Assembly: GCA_963377175.1 (NCBI GenBank) | Contig: CAUJNA010002990.1 | Coordinates: forward strand, 485,803 to 549,802 | Reading direction: 5' to 3' | Origin: Effrenium voratum | Taxonomy: Eukaryota; Sar; Dinophyceae; Suessiales; Symbiodiniaceae | Length of the DNA stretch: 64,000 nucleotides | Notes under the pieces: model-generated | What the model was told of the DNA's origin: nothing | Database searches by the model: none | The model's input: only the letters and a program-made list of their open reading frames with translations | Made by a program: the position numbers and the translations under genes | Part shown: positions 51,149-62,461 of the stretch, in pieces | How positions within the stretch are numbered: position 1 is the stretch's first letter | How the letters are laid out: each line of letters starts with the position of its first letter

Positions 51149-51870
51149 ATGGTCACAGGTTCACAAGCTGGTTTTCCGGTTCCTCCTTCCAGCGGCGCGC
51201 AGGCTGAGCAGGAGGAAGACCTAGCTATAGAGAAGAAGCTGGAGCAGGAGCAAACAGATCAGCAGCAGGAGGGTCCAGGTCACTCCAGCGGAGGCGAAGA
51301 GGATGAGGAGGAGGAGGAGAAGCAGCCAGACGTTGATGAGATCTTGCACGGTCTCCAGTCCGCGAAACAGGCAAAGCGCGAGAAGAAGATTGCGAAGAAG
51401 AAGAAGAGAGAGGCCAGCAAAAAGAAGGCCAAGGCAGATGCTTGCCGCAGCGAAGAGCAGATGCCCGACAAACCCAACAAAGGCCTTGACGAGGCCAAGG
51501 AGTTTATCGAGACTATTTCCACCAGGACCAAGCCGCCGGAGTCCAGAGTCAAGCATGCCCTGGACGACTTCTTGTGCGCCTTGAGCTTTGCCCGCTCCAA
51601 TCTCCGGGCCAGCATTTCGGATGAGGAAGCTGTCCGGACCAAGAAGTTCCTGACCAGTTTGTTTCTGGAACTTGCGTGGGCGTGCTCCGTCGCGGTGAAC
51701 GGCAAGACCTTCAAAACTTACTACGCCTTCCGAGAGGAGTGCCAGCGCGTGTTTTACGCCGCCCACCAGAAGCTGCACGTGGGCGAAAAGTCCTATGACC
51801 CGCTAGTGCTGGCGCAGGAGCTGATGTCCATGGTCAACGAAGCAGCTCGGCTGTCAGTCTTTAGTGGCCC
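51149..51870 (+). CDS. Gene C exon 5 or separate gene: charged coiled coil
   Basis: ATG 51149 gives MVTGSQAGFPVPPSSGAQ, then a Glu/Gln-rich coiled coil (EEDLAIEKKLEQEQTDQQQE), an acidic run (GGEEDEEEEEKQPDVDE) and a Lys-rich run (KREKKIAKKKKREASKKKAK). A folded helical segment follows (FLCALSFARSNLRASISDEE, FLELAWACSVAVNGKTFKTY). Alternatively it is an internal exon starting at gctgagcag|GAG (51211). It looks like a nuclear, possibly chromatin-associated protein; no domain is recognised. Confidence 0.5.
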
Positions 51871-52020
51871 GTGCAGTGAAGGGCTGATTCTGATCTAGAC
51901 AGCCATTGAGCAAAAGGGCTGAGGGCTGCGGGCTGAGCCTAGGATTTCACGTTGCGTTCTGGCAGCTTGGGCCAATTCGTCAAAAAACAAAGCGTTTGTT
52001 TGTTTGCTCTTTTGTTTTGC

Positions 52021-52610
52021 AGCCTCATGAGGCTGCTGCGGAGCCCAACGAAGAGACCGACGGTGGCAAGGATGAGGAGGCAATGCTTGGGTATGTCCGC
52101 GGCTTTGACGTGGACCCTGTCAAAAGCTTTGTCGAGTCCCAGCTGGTATTGCCAGAGTCTATGCATGAAAAGTTTTCTGTGTTTCGCAGGGCTTTGGGCA
52201 CGCGACAGCGCCAGTTCGCTGACATTGCGGATCTTCCCACGCAGCTTGCGTTCTTCCATGAAGTGTTCGCGGAGGTCAACGCTGTGCCGAAGGCTTGGGT
52301 CATTTATGGCTCTTGCGTGGGCTTCCTGCTGAAGCAGACAGGTCGCTTTCCCGACGGTGCTGCTGCGGTTTTCCGGTCATCAGATGACATTCTTGGTCGC
52401 TTCTGCTCTGCGCGGGCCCGGTACATTATTCTGGGCTTGAAGGACTTGGTCACCATGAGGGTGCTCAAGGGGGCCCCCGCTGTCTTCAGCTTGGTGGCGT
52501 CTTTAGCTTCAGAGGTCGAGTCCATTCCACCGCTTGACATGACCTTGATGGATGGCCAGGGCGACATCATCCCTGTGCTTGCTGCGTTTGACTCGGTTGC
52601 TTGTCTGACT
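52021..52610 (+). CDS. Gene C exon 6
   Basis: Follows an excellent acceptor, tgctcttttgttttgcag. Reads PHEAAAEPNEETDGGKDEEA, MLGYVRGFDVDPVKSFVESQ, FRRALGTRQRQFADIADLPT and KAWVIYGSCVGFLLKQTGRF, then RSSDDILGRFCSARARYIIL. It ends before a G-run and a Leu/Phe tail that look intronic. Mostly helical. Unrecognised, though it lies in frame order after exon 5. Confidence 0.5.
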
Positions 52611-52869
52611 TTGGGAGGGGGGCGGGGGGGCTTGCTTGTGTCAAGCAACGCATGTTTGTTCATGTTTTTTTGCCACACACCTTCTGTGACTGTGACTCAT
52701 GATAGCTGATAGGCTGATAGTGCAATGATTGATTTTGCGCAACGCAATGCTGACCTGCGCAATGAAGTAAACAAATTGTATCGCCTCTTAGTTACTCTGA
52801 GTTGGTTCTTCGTTCTTCATAGTGCTTTCCAGTGCTTTCCTGTGTCCGCAATTGTGGCGGTGGCAAGGG

Positions 52870-53290
52870 ATTCTAGTCAAACTGCAGTTGGTCCTACTTG
52901 TTCACACCCAGAAATTGGTGAGCGATCTCGCCGCGATTTTTTAATTGCTTCAAGTCAGCCTGCTGCTGCCGTTCCCAAATCCGGAATCCATTTCAGTGCG
53001 TTGGGTGGTCTGTCTTTTCGTTTATCCGAGGAATTGGCTCAGCAAGGAGATGAGGGTTGGAGCAGCAAGTGGTCGCAGCTTTTGACAAGCTGCGCGGCGG
53101 TGTCAGATGTTCCAAAAGCAGCCAGAGACCTGCTTGGCATTCAGACTCAGCAGAAGACACAGCTGTCGCAGTCAGCGCCTGCAGCAGTGCCAAGAGGAGC
53201 GAGCGCAGAGAAAGAGCATTTTGCGGCCCTCGCTCAGTCGGTGAAGTCCGCGAAGTTCCAGGACACCGCGCAGCGGTTGCTACTCGATTG
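52870..53290 (+). CDS. Gene C exon 7 (probable, boundaries loose)
   Basis: Reads EIGERSRRDFLIASSQPAAA, VPKSGIHFSALGGLSFRLSE, ELAQQGDEGWSSKWSQLLTS and KEHFAALAQSVKSAKFQDTA. Composition is natural between less protein-like ends. Upstream to 52725 and downstream to 53456 the frame is open but low in quality. Confidence 0.4.
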
Positions 53291-53564
53291 TTTGCTTGTT
53301 AGACTCACTGACTCAGCAACTCAGCTCAACAACACCCTTTTTATGACCAAGGGGGACAATTTGGACAAGGGTACCTCACTCCTCACCTTTGAATTTGTGG
53401 CCGGTTGGCGTGGAAGGAAGGTCCTTGGATTCTTGGACAGTCGTAGTGAGTCGTAGCATTTCTTGTTCAGCATGTTGCCGTGTTGGATGAATGGATGGTC
53501 GGTCCGTGATGTTTCGTGTTCGCCGTTTTTCAGCGTGCTGCCATCTCATGTCTTCAAGTTGCAG

Positions 53565-54666
53565 GACTCGGGCTCGGGTGACGCAGGCGGCGAAGATGTT
53601 GATTTGGAGTCTGACGCGGGCCAACCTGAAGAAGATGCCGAGCCTGAGTCCGCCTTTGCGGCTTTGCAGAAGCCTCTGATCGTTGCCAAAGACTTGCACT
53701 CCGTCTTCTTGTCTGCCTGCAGCGATGATGACGGCTCTCGCGTGCGGGAGAAGAACAAGCTGGAGAAAGAACTTGGCATTTCCATGGCTGCGCAGTGGGT
53801 GAAGATTGTTGAGCGATCTCTTGAAAGTCTCCTCTGGGGCGTACTGGCTGAATCCAGCGCCCACACCGACAAGTACGTCTTGTTTGTGGCCGACTCTGCT
53901 GTCTCAGGCATCAAGGACAAAGTTGCTCTTGTGAACGCCCCAGCTGGCCTTGACTTGTGCTATGTCGGGCCAGTGTCTACCACAATGTCATCCCCACAGG
54001 CAAAGAACATTGCCCGCATTGGAGGAGTTGACTTTTTTGTGCACCCTGCACCGACCCCACCAAGCGGCGAAGTCCTGGTACCAGCGTGGCTTGCCAAACC
54101 GACCCCCAAAAAGGAGAACGTGACTCTCAAGGCGGAGGAGGTTGGCATGGACGCGTTCGTGACTTCGCAGGGCCTTGTTTCGATTTCGCCTCCTGTGGCT
54201 ATTGAGACCTTGCGGGAGAACACGCGGGAGCTGGAGCGTCAGAACGAGTTCCTGAAGTCTGAAGTGCAAAAGCTGTCACAGCAAGTTGCGGCTGCCCACG
54301 CAGAGAAGCTCAACATGGCCGAGCAGAACCCAGGCCAGGACAAGCCAGCAAACACCCAGAAAGCAGAGGCTGCCAAGGCTGCCAAGTCTGTCGAAGAGAC
54401 GGCTGCGGCTGTGGATTTGGCTCGCGCCAATGAGTCCAACGAGTCTGGCGTCAAGCCAGCTCAGCCAACAGTTCCAGTGCCGGAGTCAGCTTTTGAAGGG
54501 GTGCGTCAAGATCCGGCTGATGTTCAGTCGGGCAGCGTGGCTGGCCAGAGCAAAGCTGACAAAGCTGACATGGGTGCCGGTGAGGGTAAGAAGGGCACGA
54601 GCGGCGAGATTGTCAACAAGTTTGCCACGTTCCGCCTGACTTTGCACACGTGCCTTGATTATTGTG
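53565..54666 (+). CDS. Gene C exon 8: globular domain plus coiled coil
   Basis: After tcttcaagttgcag|G. Starts acidic (DSGSGDAGGEDVDLESDAGQ), then a folded region with LEKELGISMAAQWVKIVERS, YVLFVADSAVSGIKDKVALV and GLDLCYVGPVSTTMSSPQAK, IGGVDFFVHPAPTPPSGE. Then a leucine-heptad coiled coil (ETLRENTRELERQNEFLKSE, VQKLSQQVAAAHAEKL) and a Lys/Ala/Ser-rich tail. It ends at a GT donor (TGTG|GTAGGC). Function unknown; architecture suggests a multimeric scaffold or DNA-associated protein. Confidence 0.55.
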
Positions 54667-54880
54667 GTAGGCAACGCAATGATAAACAACGTTTTCCCAA
54701 GCAACCACATTTTTCTTTTCTTCCCCCCAGCATATTTGTTCTAATTGTCTGACTGTGGCAATTGCAGCCGCCTGTTAGTGAGCAGATACCCTGGCGGGCC
54801 AAGATGGGGCGAAGCCTTTAATTCGACAAGCGCAAGCGGAATGCCCTTTTTTGTTCCCATTCGATGATTGAAGATTGGAG

Positions 54881-55192
54881 ATGTTGCGCCATGAGTCCAT
54901 GAGGCTTTCGACCTTGGAGATGGAGACACCGTCTGCGGCGCCGGTTTCTTTGGCGCGAGCAATGACGGCAGCAGAGGTTGCAGCGAAAGCCTCAAAGCAG
55001 AAGAAGGATACCTCTGCGCACGGCAAGGCTGTCTCTGTTGGGATGGCAGCAGCGTGGGAGATTCGCTTGCACGAGCTAGAGGCGAAAGGCGAAGAGACAG
55101 CCGCCACCAAAAAGAAGAGAAAACTCGAAGAGAAAAAGGGCGACAAAGCAGCCGCGATGAAAGCTGCGAAGGGTGCGCACTTGTTGAAGTGA
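54881..55192 (+). CDS. Gene C last exon or small separate protein
   Basis: ATG 54881 (after gattggag) reads MLRHESMRLSTLEMETPSAA, then AMTAAEVAAKASKQKKDTSA and a terminal Lys-rich helix with ATKKKRKLEEKKGDKAAAMK, ending KGAHLLK and TGA. The KKKRKLEEKK run is a likely nuclear localisation signal. It could be the 3' exon of gene C or an independent short gene. Confidence 0.45.
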   Translation: MLRHESMRLSTLEMETPSAAPVSLARAMTAAEVAAKASKQKKDTSAHGKAVSVGMAAAWEIRLHELEAKGEETAATKKKRKLEEKKGDKAAAMKAAKGAHLLK

Positions 55193-56778
55193 CGCATGTG
55201 ACCGTCATGCTTGCCAAGTGGCAAGCTCCTGAGCGCGTGGCTCGTCGCCTTGTGTCCATTTGTGCAGCATGGCGCATTGTCCATGGTCTTCCAGTCTCTT
55301 CCAGTGTTGTGCAGTGTGGGAATAGACGAGCCGGCGCCTCACAATCCGTAGAATGCTTCCCTAATTCATTCCACCCACTGCATTCCCATGCTGCGCTGCC
55401 ACAGCTATAGCCACTCTAAAGAATCATGTTTGGTACAGGCAACCCCGACATCTCAAAACAGGGACCTTTGACCCTTTGACTGACTTTTGGTGCTTCAACA
55501 TTATGATTCCCAGGGAGCATAGGCAGCACCCTCATTATGCCGGAACTGGAACTCTAAACTTGCTCGCCTTTTTCCTTGGCCCCTTTGCCTTGGTCTTGGA
55601 AGCCCTGGGGCATTCTGCGTAGAGTGTAGAACTACAACAATTGCAAGGACAGAAGGAGATGTTGTGCTTTCTTTGCCAGATTGTTTTCAGAGGCGGATGA
55701 GCTAGAGGGCCTTGTGCTTGTATCCAGTAGGTAGGTGTAGGACTGTAGGACCCTTCGTGGAGTGAACTGTCGGCTTGGCTGTGGCTGGCCAGCAAAAGCT
55801 AGAGTTCAACTAAAGTCGGCCAGCAATCCCAAGATTTTAAGATCGCCGGCATTTGGAGTTGGAGCGCAAACATCTCACCTTCATGTTCGACTATCGGATG
55901 TTAAATGTTGCATTTCAAACACTGCAGCTATTGCACGGCGTGCGACTCTTCTTGCCAGAGCAATGGCAGGCTTTTGACGAACTTGCGTGCGTGGCAAGCC
56001 TGACAAACTAGGCTGCGTTGCCTGCGTTGCGACGTGGAGCTTTTGGCAAGAGAAACAAGCAAATTTGCAACTTGAGCGGCGGTTGGCGGTTGGGGTGCCG
56101 GTATTTGAGGATTTGCGTGTCCGTGTCACTCACGCTTTTGCTTTTGGCGTTGCAAACGCAAGGGTCTTGGCGGCTGCTTTGCCAGTGTTGCCTGCCGAGG
56201 CAGCTGAGCGCCAGTGACGGGTGACGGGTGACGCAGATTCGACCGCCTGTGCAGAAACAATTTGCAAAGGTTTTGCCAGGAGTTCGGGCTTGGTGAGCGC
56301 GCCTGTGTGCCAGGCGTGGCGGAGCTGTGTTGTTGTGTTACTCTGCTACTTGCTTATCCCTTTGATACCCGGGAATCGAGGCAACAACCATTTGCTGTTG
56401 CGAACTTGTTTTGTTAACCGGGCTGGCGGCGGGCCGTCGTGTGTTGGAGGGTTTGGTTGAGAACTGATTCGGGGGGGTCATTCGGAGGCCCCTGCCGTTG
56501 CTAAACGTCACGTGCCCCGAGCTGCCCGCCAAAATCCCCCCTTCCCCCGGCTTCGCCCCTACAGCTGGTGACGCACATCACGAGCCCTTCTTGGCTAGAA
56601 TTCGGACACCAGCGAAAAACTAGTTGTTGTTGCCTGGCTAGTGGAAAACAAAGGGGACCCAAAAGCCCAAAAAGCAACAAAACATCAAACAAGGGGAACC
56701 AATTTTGAGCCCCCCACCCACCCACCCATTTTCAGGACCCGGCACCCCTCCCCCCCCCTTTGTTCGGGAACCGAAGAC
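55193..56778. other. Right edge of the plus-strand block
   Basis: An open plus frame at 55987-56217 (QLERRLAVGVPVFEDLRVRV, ending PAEAAERQ and TGA) might be a terminal exon but lacks a boundary. GC-rich non-coding sequence with C-runs follows (56500-56760). Repeats of the outer families return from 56926. Confidence 0.4.
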
Positions 56779-56916
56779 CCCGGCTTTCCCGGGCGGTCAA
56801 AGACACATTTTCGCTTGCTGGGGCAGCTGCAACGCTCTGCTCCGAGAGCCCCGGGGGCGGCTGCGGCCTGGCGGACTTGTGATACATCCGGTGGAAGCTT
56901 CCAGAACTTGCCATCG
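56779..56916 (-). CDS. Probable exon, unknown protein
   Basis: Minus-strand reading after ctatcgcag gives RSDGKFWKLPPDVSQVRQAA, AAPGALGAERCSCPSKRKC and VFDRPGKPG, then a GT donor (GCCGGG|GTCTTC). G/C at most third positions. If the frame is extended 5 codons upstream (GYRSDG) it reaches the end of TIR element copy 9, so the element lies at or next to the 3' splice site. Cys-rich C-terminal half; not recognised. Confidence 0.6.
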
Positions 56917-56925
56917 CTGCGATAG

Positions 56926-57040
56926 CCAGGTCCTCCAGAGAGGTTAGAATAAGTTGGTACCCAATTTTGTTTCTGTAGTCTATTTTAGTAGGGGAACCCT
57001 CCCCAAAATAAGGGTAAAAGGGCACTACTGGGGGACCTAG
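56926..57040 (+). mobile_element. Short TIR element, copy 9, complete
   Basis: Left end CCAGGTCCTCCAGAG (one substitution in CTAG), right end CTACTGGGGGACCTAG, flanks ATAG on both sides (4-bp target-site duplication). Full core. It directly precedes, on the minus strand, the exon-like segment 56779-56916. Confidence 0.92.
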
Positions 57041-57042
57041 AT

Positions 57043-57137
57043 AGGGAATGAGACATGGAATGAACCAGAAGGGGATTCCCCTTCACGGAAACCACCAGTT
57101 GGATGGTTTATAAGTTTCATTCCATGTATCGTTCCCT
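57043..57137. repeat. 22-bp inverted repeat beside TIR element copy 9
   Basis: AGGGAATGAGACATGGAATG plus AA (57043-57064) and its reverse complement (57116-57137) match at 20 of 22 positions, with a 51-bp loop. It begins 3 bp after the TIR element, within its target duplication. Confidence 0.85.
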
Positions 57138-58200
57138 GCTGAGCACCAGCGAGAGACCAAGGTAAACGGAACTAAGTCTTCCAAAGCGGTGGAGGCTAGA
57201 CTTAGATTGGCAGATTGGCACCCGGAAACATGAGCAAGTGTGAAAGGGTTGGAAGCACTGAGTAGATATGGCTCACTTCCTGAGTAGACTGGCCAAACAA
57301 AAAACCAACTTGGTTTCCACTAAAATGGTCCGAACCCAAAAGGTCACTAAAGTCCATGAACACCTTCCATTTGCTAAAGTCCGCTGGAGAAATAAAAATA
57401 ATATGTCCAGTAGAGTCTACTGGAAGCCGTTGTGGTTGCTTTCAAGGGACACCAACCTGACGTACATATATATATATATAATACATATATATATATATAG
57501 TGCTGTTGTTGCTGTTCTTTGTTTTTGAGGGGTTCCCTAAAGCAATAGTCCCCCCCAACATCAAGTTGGTTGGCAACAAAAACCTTGAGGTGTAGGTGCA
57601 TTCTTGGGCCTTTTTGGTTCGCCGTGTTGGCAAACGTCCGTTTGCTTCTTCACCCCGTGAAAAACAAACATAGAAGCATGTCCAATAGTGCAATAGTTTC
57701 CCTTTGAAACCAAGAGGTGGAACAAAAACACATCTTCATTTCAGCACATGAAACGATGTGCCATGTTTGTTGCTTGGATTAAAAGGAAAAATCCAAACGC
57801 AGAACGCACCGCGCGTGCAGCCGAGAAAGCGGCGGCCTCTCCGTTTTGCAGCAGAGAGCCAGGTCGAGGATCGCCGGGGCGATGCCAGTGCCTTGCGTCG
57901 GCATGGCTTTTCGTTTTGCGGATCGGTGGCAAAATCCGCTTCTCGCACCGTTCAGAAACCCCTGGAATGATCTTCGATTCCCGAACGTAAATACCAACAA
58001 ACCTCATGGTTTCAACCATGGTTCTGAGGTGGTGCAGGGTTTTTCTCCATCCACAGCATGTTTCAACCAGCATATATCCAGACAGACTATTGGGAGGGGT
58101 CCAAGAAACTGGCAGAAACCCAGGCGTTTCTGGCTGCGGTTACCCCATTACCCCTTACCCTCCAATTGCCCAGGGTGATTGTGCCTCACCTCCTCCCCAA
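57138..58200. other. Dispersed repeats and one ambiguous exon
   Basis: 57296-57360 is a copy of the CCACTAAAATGGTCCGAACC module, 57465-57500 is (TA)n, and 57985-58060 matches 17750-17820. 57852-57970 is coding-like on the plus strand after ctccgttttgcag (AESQVEDRRGDASALRRHGF) but also on the minus strand (RPGSLLQNGEAAAFSAARAV), so it is not assigned. Confidence 0.45.
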
Positions 58201-58320
58201 GAAACTGGAGGACGGGGGACTCCCCTTCAACCGATCGAGACCGATGCGAAGCGCAAAATGCGCACGGACCCCAAGACTGGGCTGCCCGTTTTCGGATCCC
58301 CCGCTCAAAGTGACGAACTT
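58201..58320 (+). CDS. Probable exon, unknown protein
   Basis: Plus-strand reading after ctcctccccaag gives TPLQPIETDAKRKMRTDPKT and GLPVFGSPAQSDELL, with mostly G/C third positions. The other frames are poor. The donor is not clear. It is in opposite orientation to the minus-strand exons at 56.8 and 60.3 kb, so at least two genes or a rearranged fragment must be present. Confidence 0.45.
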
Positions 58321-60107
58321 TTAGTGGGCTACATGGGAAATCCAACCACTAAAACACGAAAAAGCTAAAAGGCTAAGGAACCGGATGGCTGGGAGCCACC
58401 AAGAAAAATACTTTCAAGCAGTGGGGTCTTTTTGCCACCTGTGAGAAAAGTGGCGACGCCTTTAAAAGGAATCCTTCGCTACGAGGGGCTTGAACCATTG
58501 GCGGGCAGCAATCTATGCACTATCCCCGTTTTGTGTTGGGCAAGCCCCCTGCCGCTTTTCACGGGCTGTTCGCTACTAACCAATCTACCCTGGGTTTGGT
58601 TGTGGCTCCATTCATCTTCTTGTGGCTTGGCAAATGATAGATGCGGATTCCCTGAATATTGCAACGAAACAAACTGCACATTGTACAATATGTTCAACGT
58701 CTGAAGTAAGGAATCTTCAAGTAAAGGACCTTTATCATGGTTTAAGCTCGTTGTATCCTCGAATTGGTGAGCTCGAACAGAAAATACATAGGCAGAAACC
58801 AGGATATTTTTGCCGGGTTCCCTATGAACCCCACTTTGCCAGTCAGGCCCATGCTTGGAGTTGGTACCCCCTTGGTTCGTTTTTGTTTTGCGAAACCGCA
58901 AGGAAATCCAACTTGACTGTTGAGGGTTCCAAAAAAAAAGAAAGACGAGCCACCCATATAGCTGTGGCTCAAAAAACCGGTACCCAAAATAGAACCCTAA
59001 GCGGAAACATGGACCAACACCTGCGCAACCCCGCCTGTTCAATTTTGAGCCATACCCATATGGCCATGGGTCAAAATCCCGTACCCCCAGTGAACATCCC
59101 AATCCCCACTAAAATAGACTAAAATGGGTGGTGCACCTACCCCAAAATGGTACTCACAGCCATATGATCATTTTGTACGCTGCAACCGCGGAGGAGCAGA
59201 TACCTGAAGGTGGTCACAAGACTCGTGACGCCTCACCTGAGTCATAATCAAAACCCGGTATGAAATGCTCAAGAAGGCGGATATCCGCAGCTATGTATGG
59301 TTGGGATTGTCCCTTACTAACCTTCATCTACCCGGGTTTTGATTGTGGCGCACCTGAAAATGGAGATTGCCCTGTTCCGGAAATTATTTGAAATATCACC
59401 CTCGTCGCGGTGGGTGTATCCCCCCTCTACCTCAGCTCAAGAGCCTCAGCAGAAAAGTTCCTTCAGACTCCGGCAACCACATGTAGCGGACAAAATGTAA
59501 AATGATTTCATGTGAGAAGCCCCTTCTAGGCGTTGATGTCGAATTCTGTCTCATCCTTTGCAAAAAGTTCCACTTACGCGGGTCTTTGGGCTTTTTGCTC
59601 TGGACAGAAGGATGCCTAACCTCCACTTGCTTGAGCCTCCCAGAAAAAAAGAAAAATATGTCCAGCAGTAGGCTCCTTTTAAAGCCAACAGGGGAAAATA
59701 CAAAAATATTCAGTACATAGAAGCTAAGCGACTTAAAGACCCGCTGGGCCCCTGGCCTGACACATAGGAGCCGAATGGCCGGAGCTCCCAGCCTGCACGA
59801 ACCGCAGAAACTAACCCTGGAGGATTGACCAAAAGCTCCGTAAAACATGGGGGTGACAGGGAAACCACCAGGGAAACCACCATGGTTAAGATGACGAATG
59901 AAACCACCTGGGAAAAGTTAGCCCATTGGTTTGGACTCCTCCCCTTCCCTTTCGGCCGTGAGCAATGATCGATCTCTGACTGGACGACTCGGGCTCCCAG
60001 TGAACGTTCTTTCTGTCCCTTCAAGGCCATGGTGTGCCCTATGTTCCTGCTTTAGGTTGTCAGGGCTTTGCATGGGGCATTCTGGTTTCTCTTGAAGCTT
60101 TTTGGTG
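58321..60107. other. Repeat-bearing stretch, no firm exon
   Basis: 59064-59175 is a family 4 copy, and 59655-59725 repeats the AAATATGTCCAGCAGTAGG module of 12.78 kb. A GGTTCAAGCCCC B-box-like site lies on the minus strand near 58485. Several open frames without boundaries. Confidence 0.45.
59064..59175 (+). repeat. Dispersed repeat family 4, copy
   Basis: CATGGGTCAAAATCCCGTAC, GTGAACATCCCAATCCCCAC, TAAAATAGACTAAAATGGGT. Collinear with 7995-8128, with a short deletion. Confidence 0.8.
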
Positions 60108-60221
60108 TCCAGTAGAGAGCCTAGAATATGGGTACCTTTTTTTCTGTAGTCCATTTTTAGACACGGGGAACCCTCCCCCCCAAAAAGTGGGTGAGAAAGG
60201 GCGCCTAGCTGGGGGACCTAG
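60108..60221 (+). mobile_element. Short TIR element, copy 10, left tip decayed
   Basis: Begins GTCCAGTAGAGAGCC; the core and the right end GCCTAGCTGGGGGACCTAG are intact. On the minus strand its CTAG|GTCCCCC end follows an open exon-like frame without a stop. Confidence 0.9.
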
Positions 60222-60383
60222 TTTCAAATGGGACATCGGAACCATCTCTCCCTTTGCCTCCGGTTTGCGCCGACTCTCGCCTGGCAGCCGAAGCTTCGCC
60301 AGCTGCTCCAGAAACGCCACCAGCTCCCCGCAGCGCGGGTCAAAGGCCTCAGCCCGTCGAGCTTGTTTTTTCGCCGGAGGCAT
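60218..60383 (-). CDS. Probable exon, helical basic protein
   Basis: Minus-strand reading MPPAKKQARRAEAFDPRCGE, LVAFLEQLAKLRLPGESRRK and PEAKGEM is strongly helical and charged, with about 70 percent G/C third positions. It could stop at GAGATG|GTTCCG, or continue VPMSHLKL to the CTAG|GT end of TIR element copy 10. Either donor makes the element intronic. A first Met is present but a splice acceptor upstream is equally possible. Not recognised. Confidence 0.6.
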
Positions 60384-60494
60384 CCAGGTGTGCGTGGCTT
60401 TTTGCTCTTTGGGGGGTACCCTTGTTGGGGGTACGTGAATTTGATTCCGACCCCATGAATCAGCTGCACTTCAAAAAGGGGCCGGAATTCTAGG

Positions 60495-60610
60495 GGTACC
60501 TTCCAATTCCATTCTGAACCCAGGGATCCGGATCTTCCTAGAACCGCCAAAAACCCTGGGGAAATGGCTGGACTTTGAAAAGAACAATGGCTGAAAAGCC
60601 TGGGGAATCA
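60495..60610 (+). repeat. Dispersed repeat family 3, copy
   Basis: TACCTTCCAATTCCATTCTG, AGGGATCCGGATCTTCCTAG, CCGCCAAAAACCCTGGGGAA and GACTTTGAAAAGAACAATGG. Confidence 0.75.
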
Positions 60611-60892
60611 ACCCCTAGATTTTGTTGGTTTGCAAGGGACACGAAAAGGAAACCCTAGCCAATTTCGGGGGGCCCGTAAGAAGACACACCCTCTTGTCTC
60701 TTGTGAGAAGACACACCCTTTTTTTCTGGTAACCTGAAAGAAAAGGACAGCCTGGTCAGCAAGTACTGTTGCGTGCTACAAGCCAGCTATACAAAACAAG
60801 GTTGCAGCAAGAAAGCTGCTGGCAGTCCCAGAAACCAATGTGAAAGGCGGAACAACAATACGACAACAACAAACAACTTTATTTGTTTGAAG

Positions 60893-62270
60893 ACAATCAA
60901 CCAACCAACCAAACAACCAACCAACCGACCAAGCAACCAACCAAGCAACCAACCAATCAAGCAACCAAGCAACCACGAAACCAACCAAGCAACCGACCAA
61001 GCAACCAACCAAGCAACCAACCAATCAAGCAACCAAGCAACCAAGAAACCAACCAAGCAACCAAGAAACCAAGAAACCAACCAAGCAACCAAGCAACCAA
61101 GCAACCAAGCAACCAAGCAACCAAGCAACCAAGCAACCAAGCAACCAAGCAACCAAGCAACCAACCAACCAACCAAGCAACCAAGCAACCAAGCAACCAA
61201 GCAACCAAGCAACCAAGCAACCAAGCAAAGAAACAAACCAAGCAAAGAAACAAACCAACCCGGCAACCAACCAACCAACCAAACAAACAAACAAAGACGC
61301 AAACGAACCGAACAAACAAACGAACGAACGAACAGACAAACAAACAAACAAACAAACAAGCAAACAAAACAAACAAACCAAACAAAATCAACAGGAGCAA
61401 GCAAGCAAGCAGGCAGGCAGGCAGGCAAGCAAGCAAGCAAGAAAGCAAGACAGCAAGAAAGAAAACAAGCAAGAAACAAACAAAGAAACAAGCACAGAAG
61501 CAACAAACAAAAAGAAACGGTCAGAGAAACAATCAAACAAACAAACAAACAATCAAACAAACAAACAAAAAAACAATCAATGAATCAATCAATCAATTAA
61601 TTAAACAAACAAATAAACAAAGAAAGAAAGAAAGAAAGAAACAATCAGAGAAACAATCAAACAAACAAACAAAGAAAGAAAGAAAGAAATAAAGAAAGAA
61701 ACAATCAGAGAAACAATCCAACAAACAAACAAACAAACAAACAATCAAACAAACAAACCAACAAAGCAAGAAGGAAAGAAAGAAAGAAATAATCAGAGAA
61801 ACAATCAAACAACTAAGCAAACAAACAACCAAACAAACAAACAATCAGAGAAACAATCAAACAAGCAAACAAAAAACAAGCAAGCAAGCAAAAAGCCAAC
61901 CAAACAACAAACAAGCATACAGGCACCCACTAAAACCAAGACAAGACAACACGAAAAAACAAAACATGCCAAAACAAAACACCACACAACACAACAGAAC
62001 AAGCAACAACGCAATCACAAACACCCACCCACACACACACAAACAAACAAACAAACAAACAAACAAAAAACAAACAACCAAATACATGAACAAACAAACA
62101 AACAAGCAAACAAACAAACAACCAGGAAACAACCAAACAAGTAAACAACTCAAAAAACAAACCAACCAGCCGCCAACCAAACAAACAAACAAACAAATTG
62201 AGCAAACAAGCAAACAAGCTCGTAAGCAAGAAAAGGCAAGCAAGCAAACAAGAAAGCAAGCAAACAACAG
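60893..62270. repeat. 1.4-kb CCAA/GCAACCAA/AAAC array
   Basis: Interrupted (CCAA)n, (CCAAGCAA)n, (CAAA)n, (GAAA)n and (GCAA)n, grading from C-rich to A-rich. Long open frames (Asn/Gln/Thr/Lys on plus, Leu/Cys/Val/Phe on minus) follow from the stop-poor repeat. Confidence 0.97.
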
Positions 62271-62341
62271 TATCTGAAACATGAAACATGCCCGGGGTAT
62301 GTTGGGACTAGAGAAATTGATAAGATTCTGTAGTAGGTTAC

Positions 62342-62461
62342 TTGGCTTCGCGCCTGCTCCGCAACTGTAGCAGGAGATGTCAGCATGGAAGGCATGGTCG
62401 GCACAAACCTCTGCAACGATCTCTTCCCACTGCCCAATCCAAGGTGTTTTGCAAAACGATT
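62342..62461 (-). CDS. Probable exon, unknown protein
   Basis: Minus-strand reading after attgatgtag gives SFCKTPWIGQWEEIVAEVCA, DHAFHADISCYSCGAGAKP and a GT donor (CCAA|GTAACC). Rich in Trp, Cys and His, with a C-x2-C and several possible metal ligands. Natural composition. It lies beside the 1.4-kb array, which would be its downstream intron. Confidence 0.55.

Noticed and set aside
60893..62270. Asn/Gln/Lys-rich plus frames and Leu/Cys-rich minus frames resembling membrane proteins
   Set aside because: Tetranucleotide repeats translate into periodic peptides in every frame; no splice or start context.
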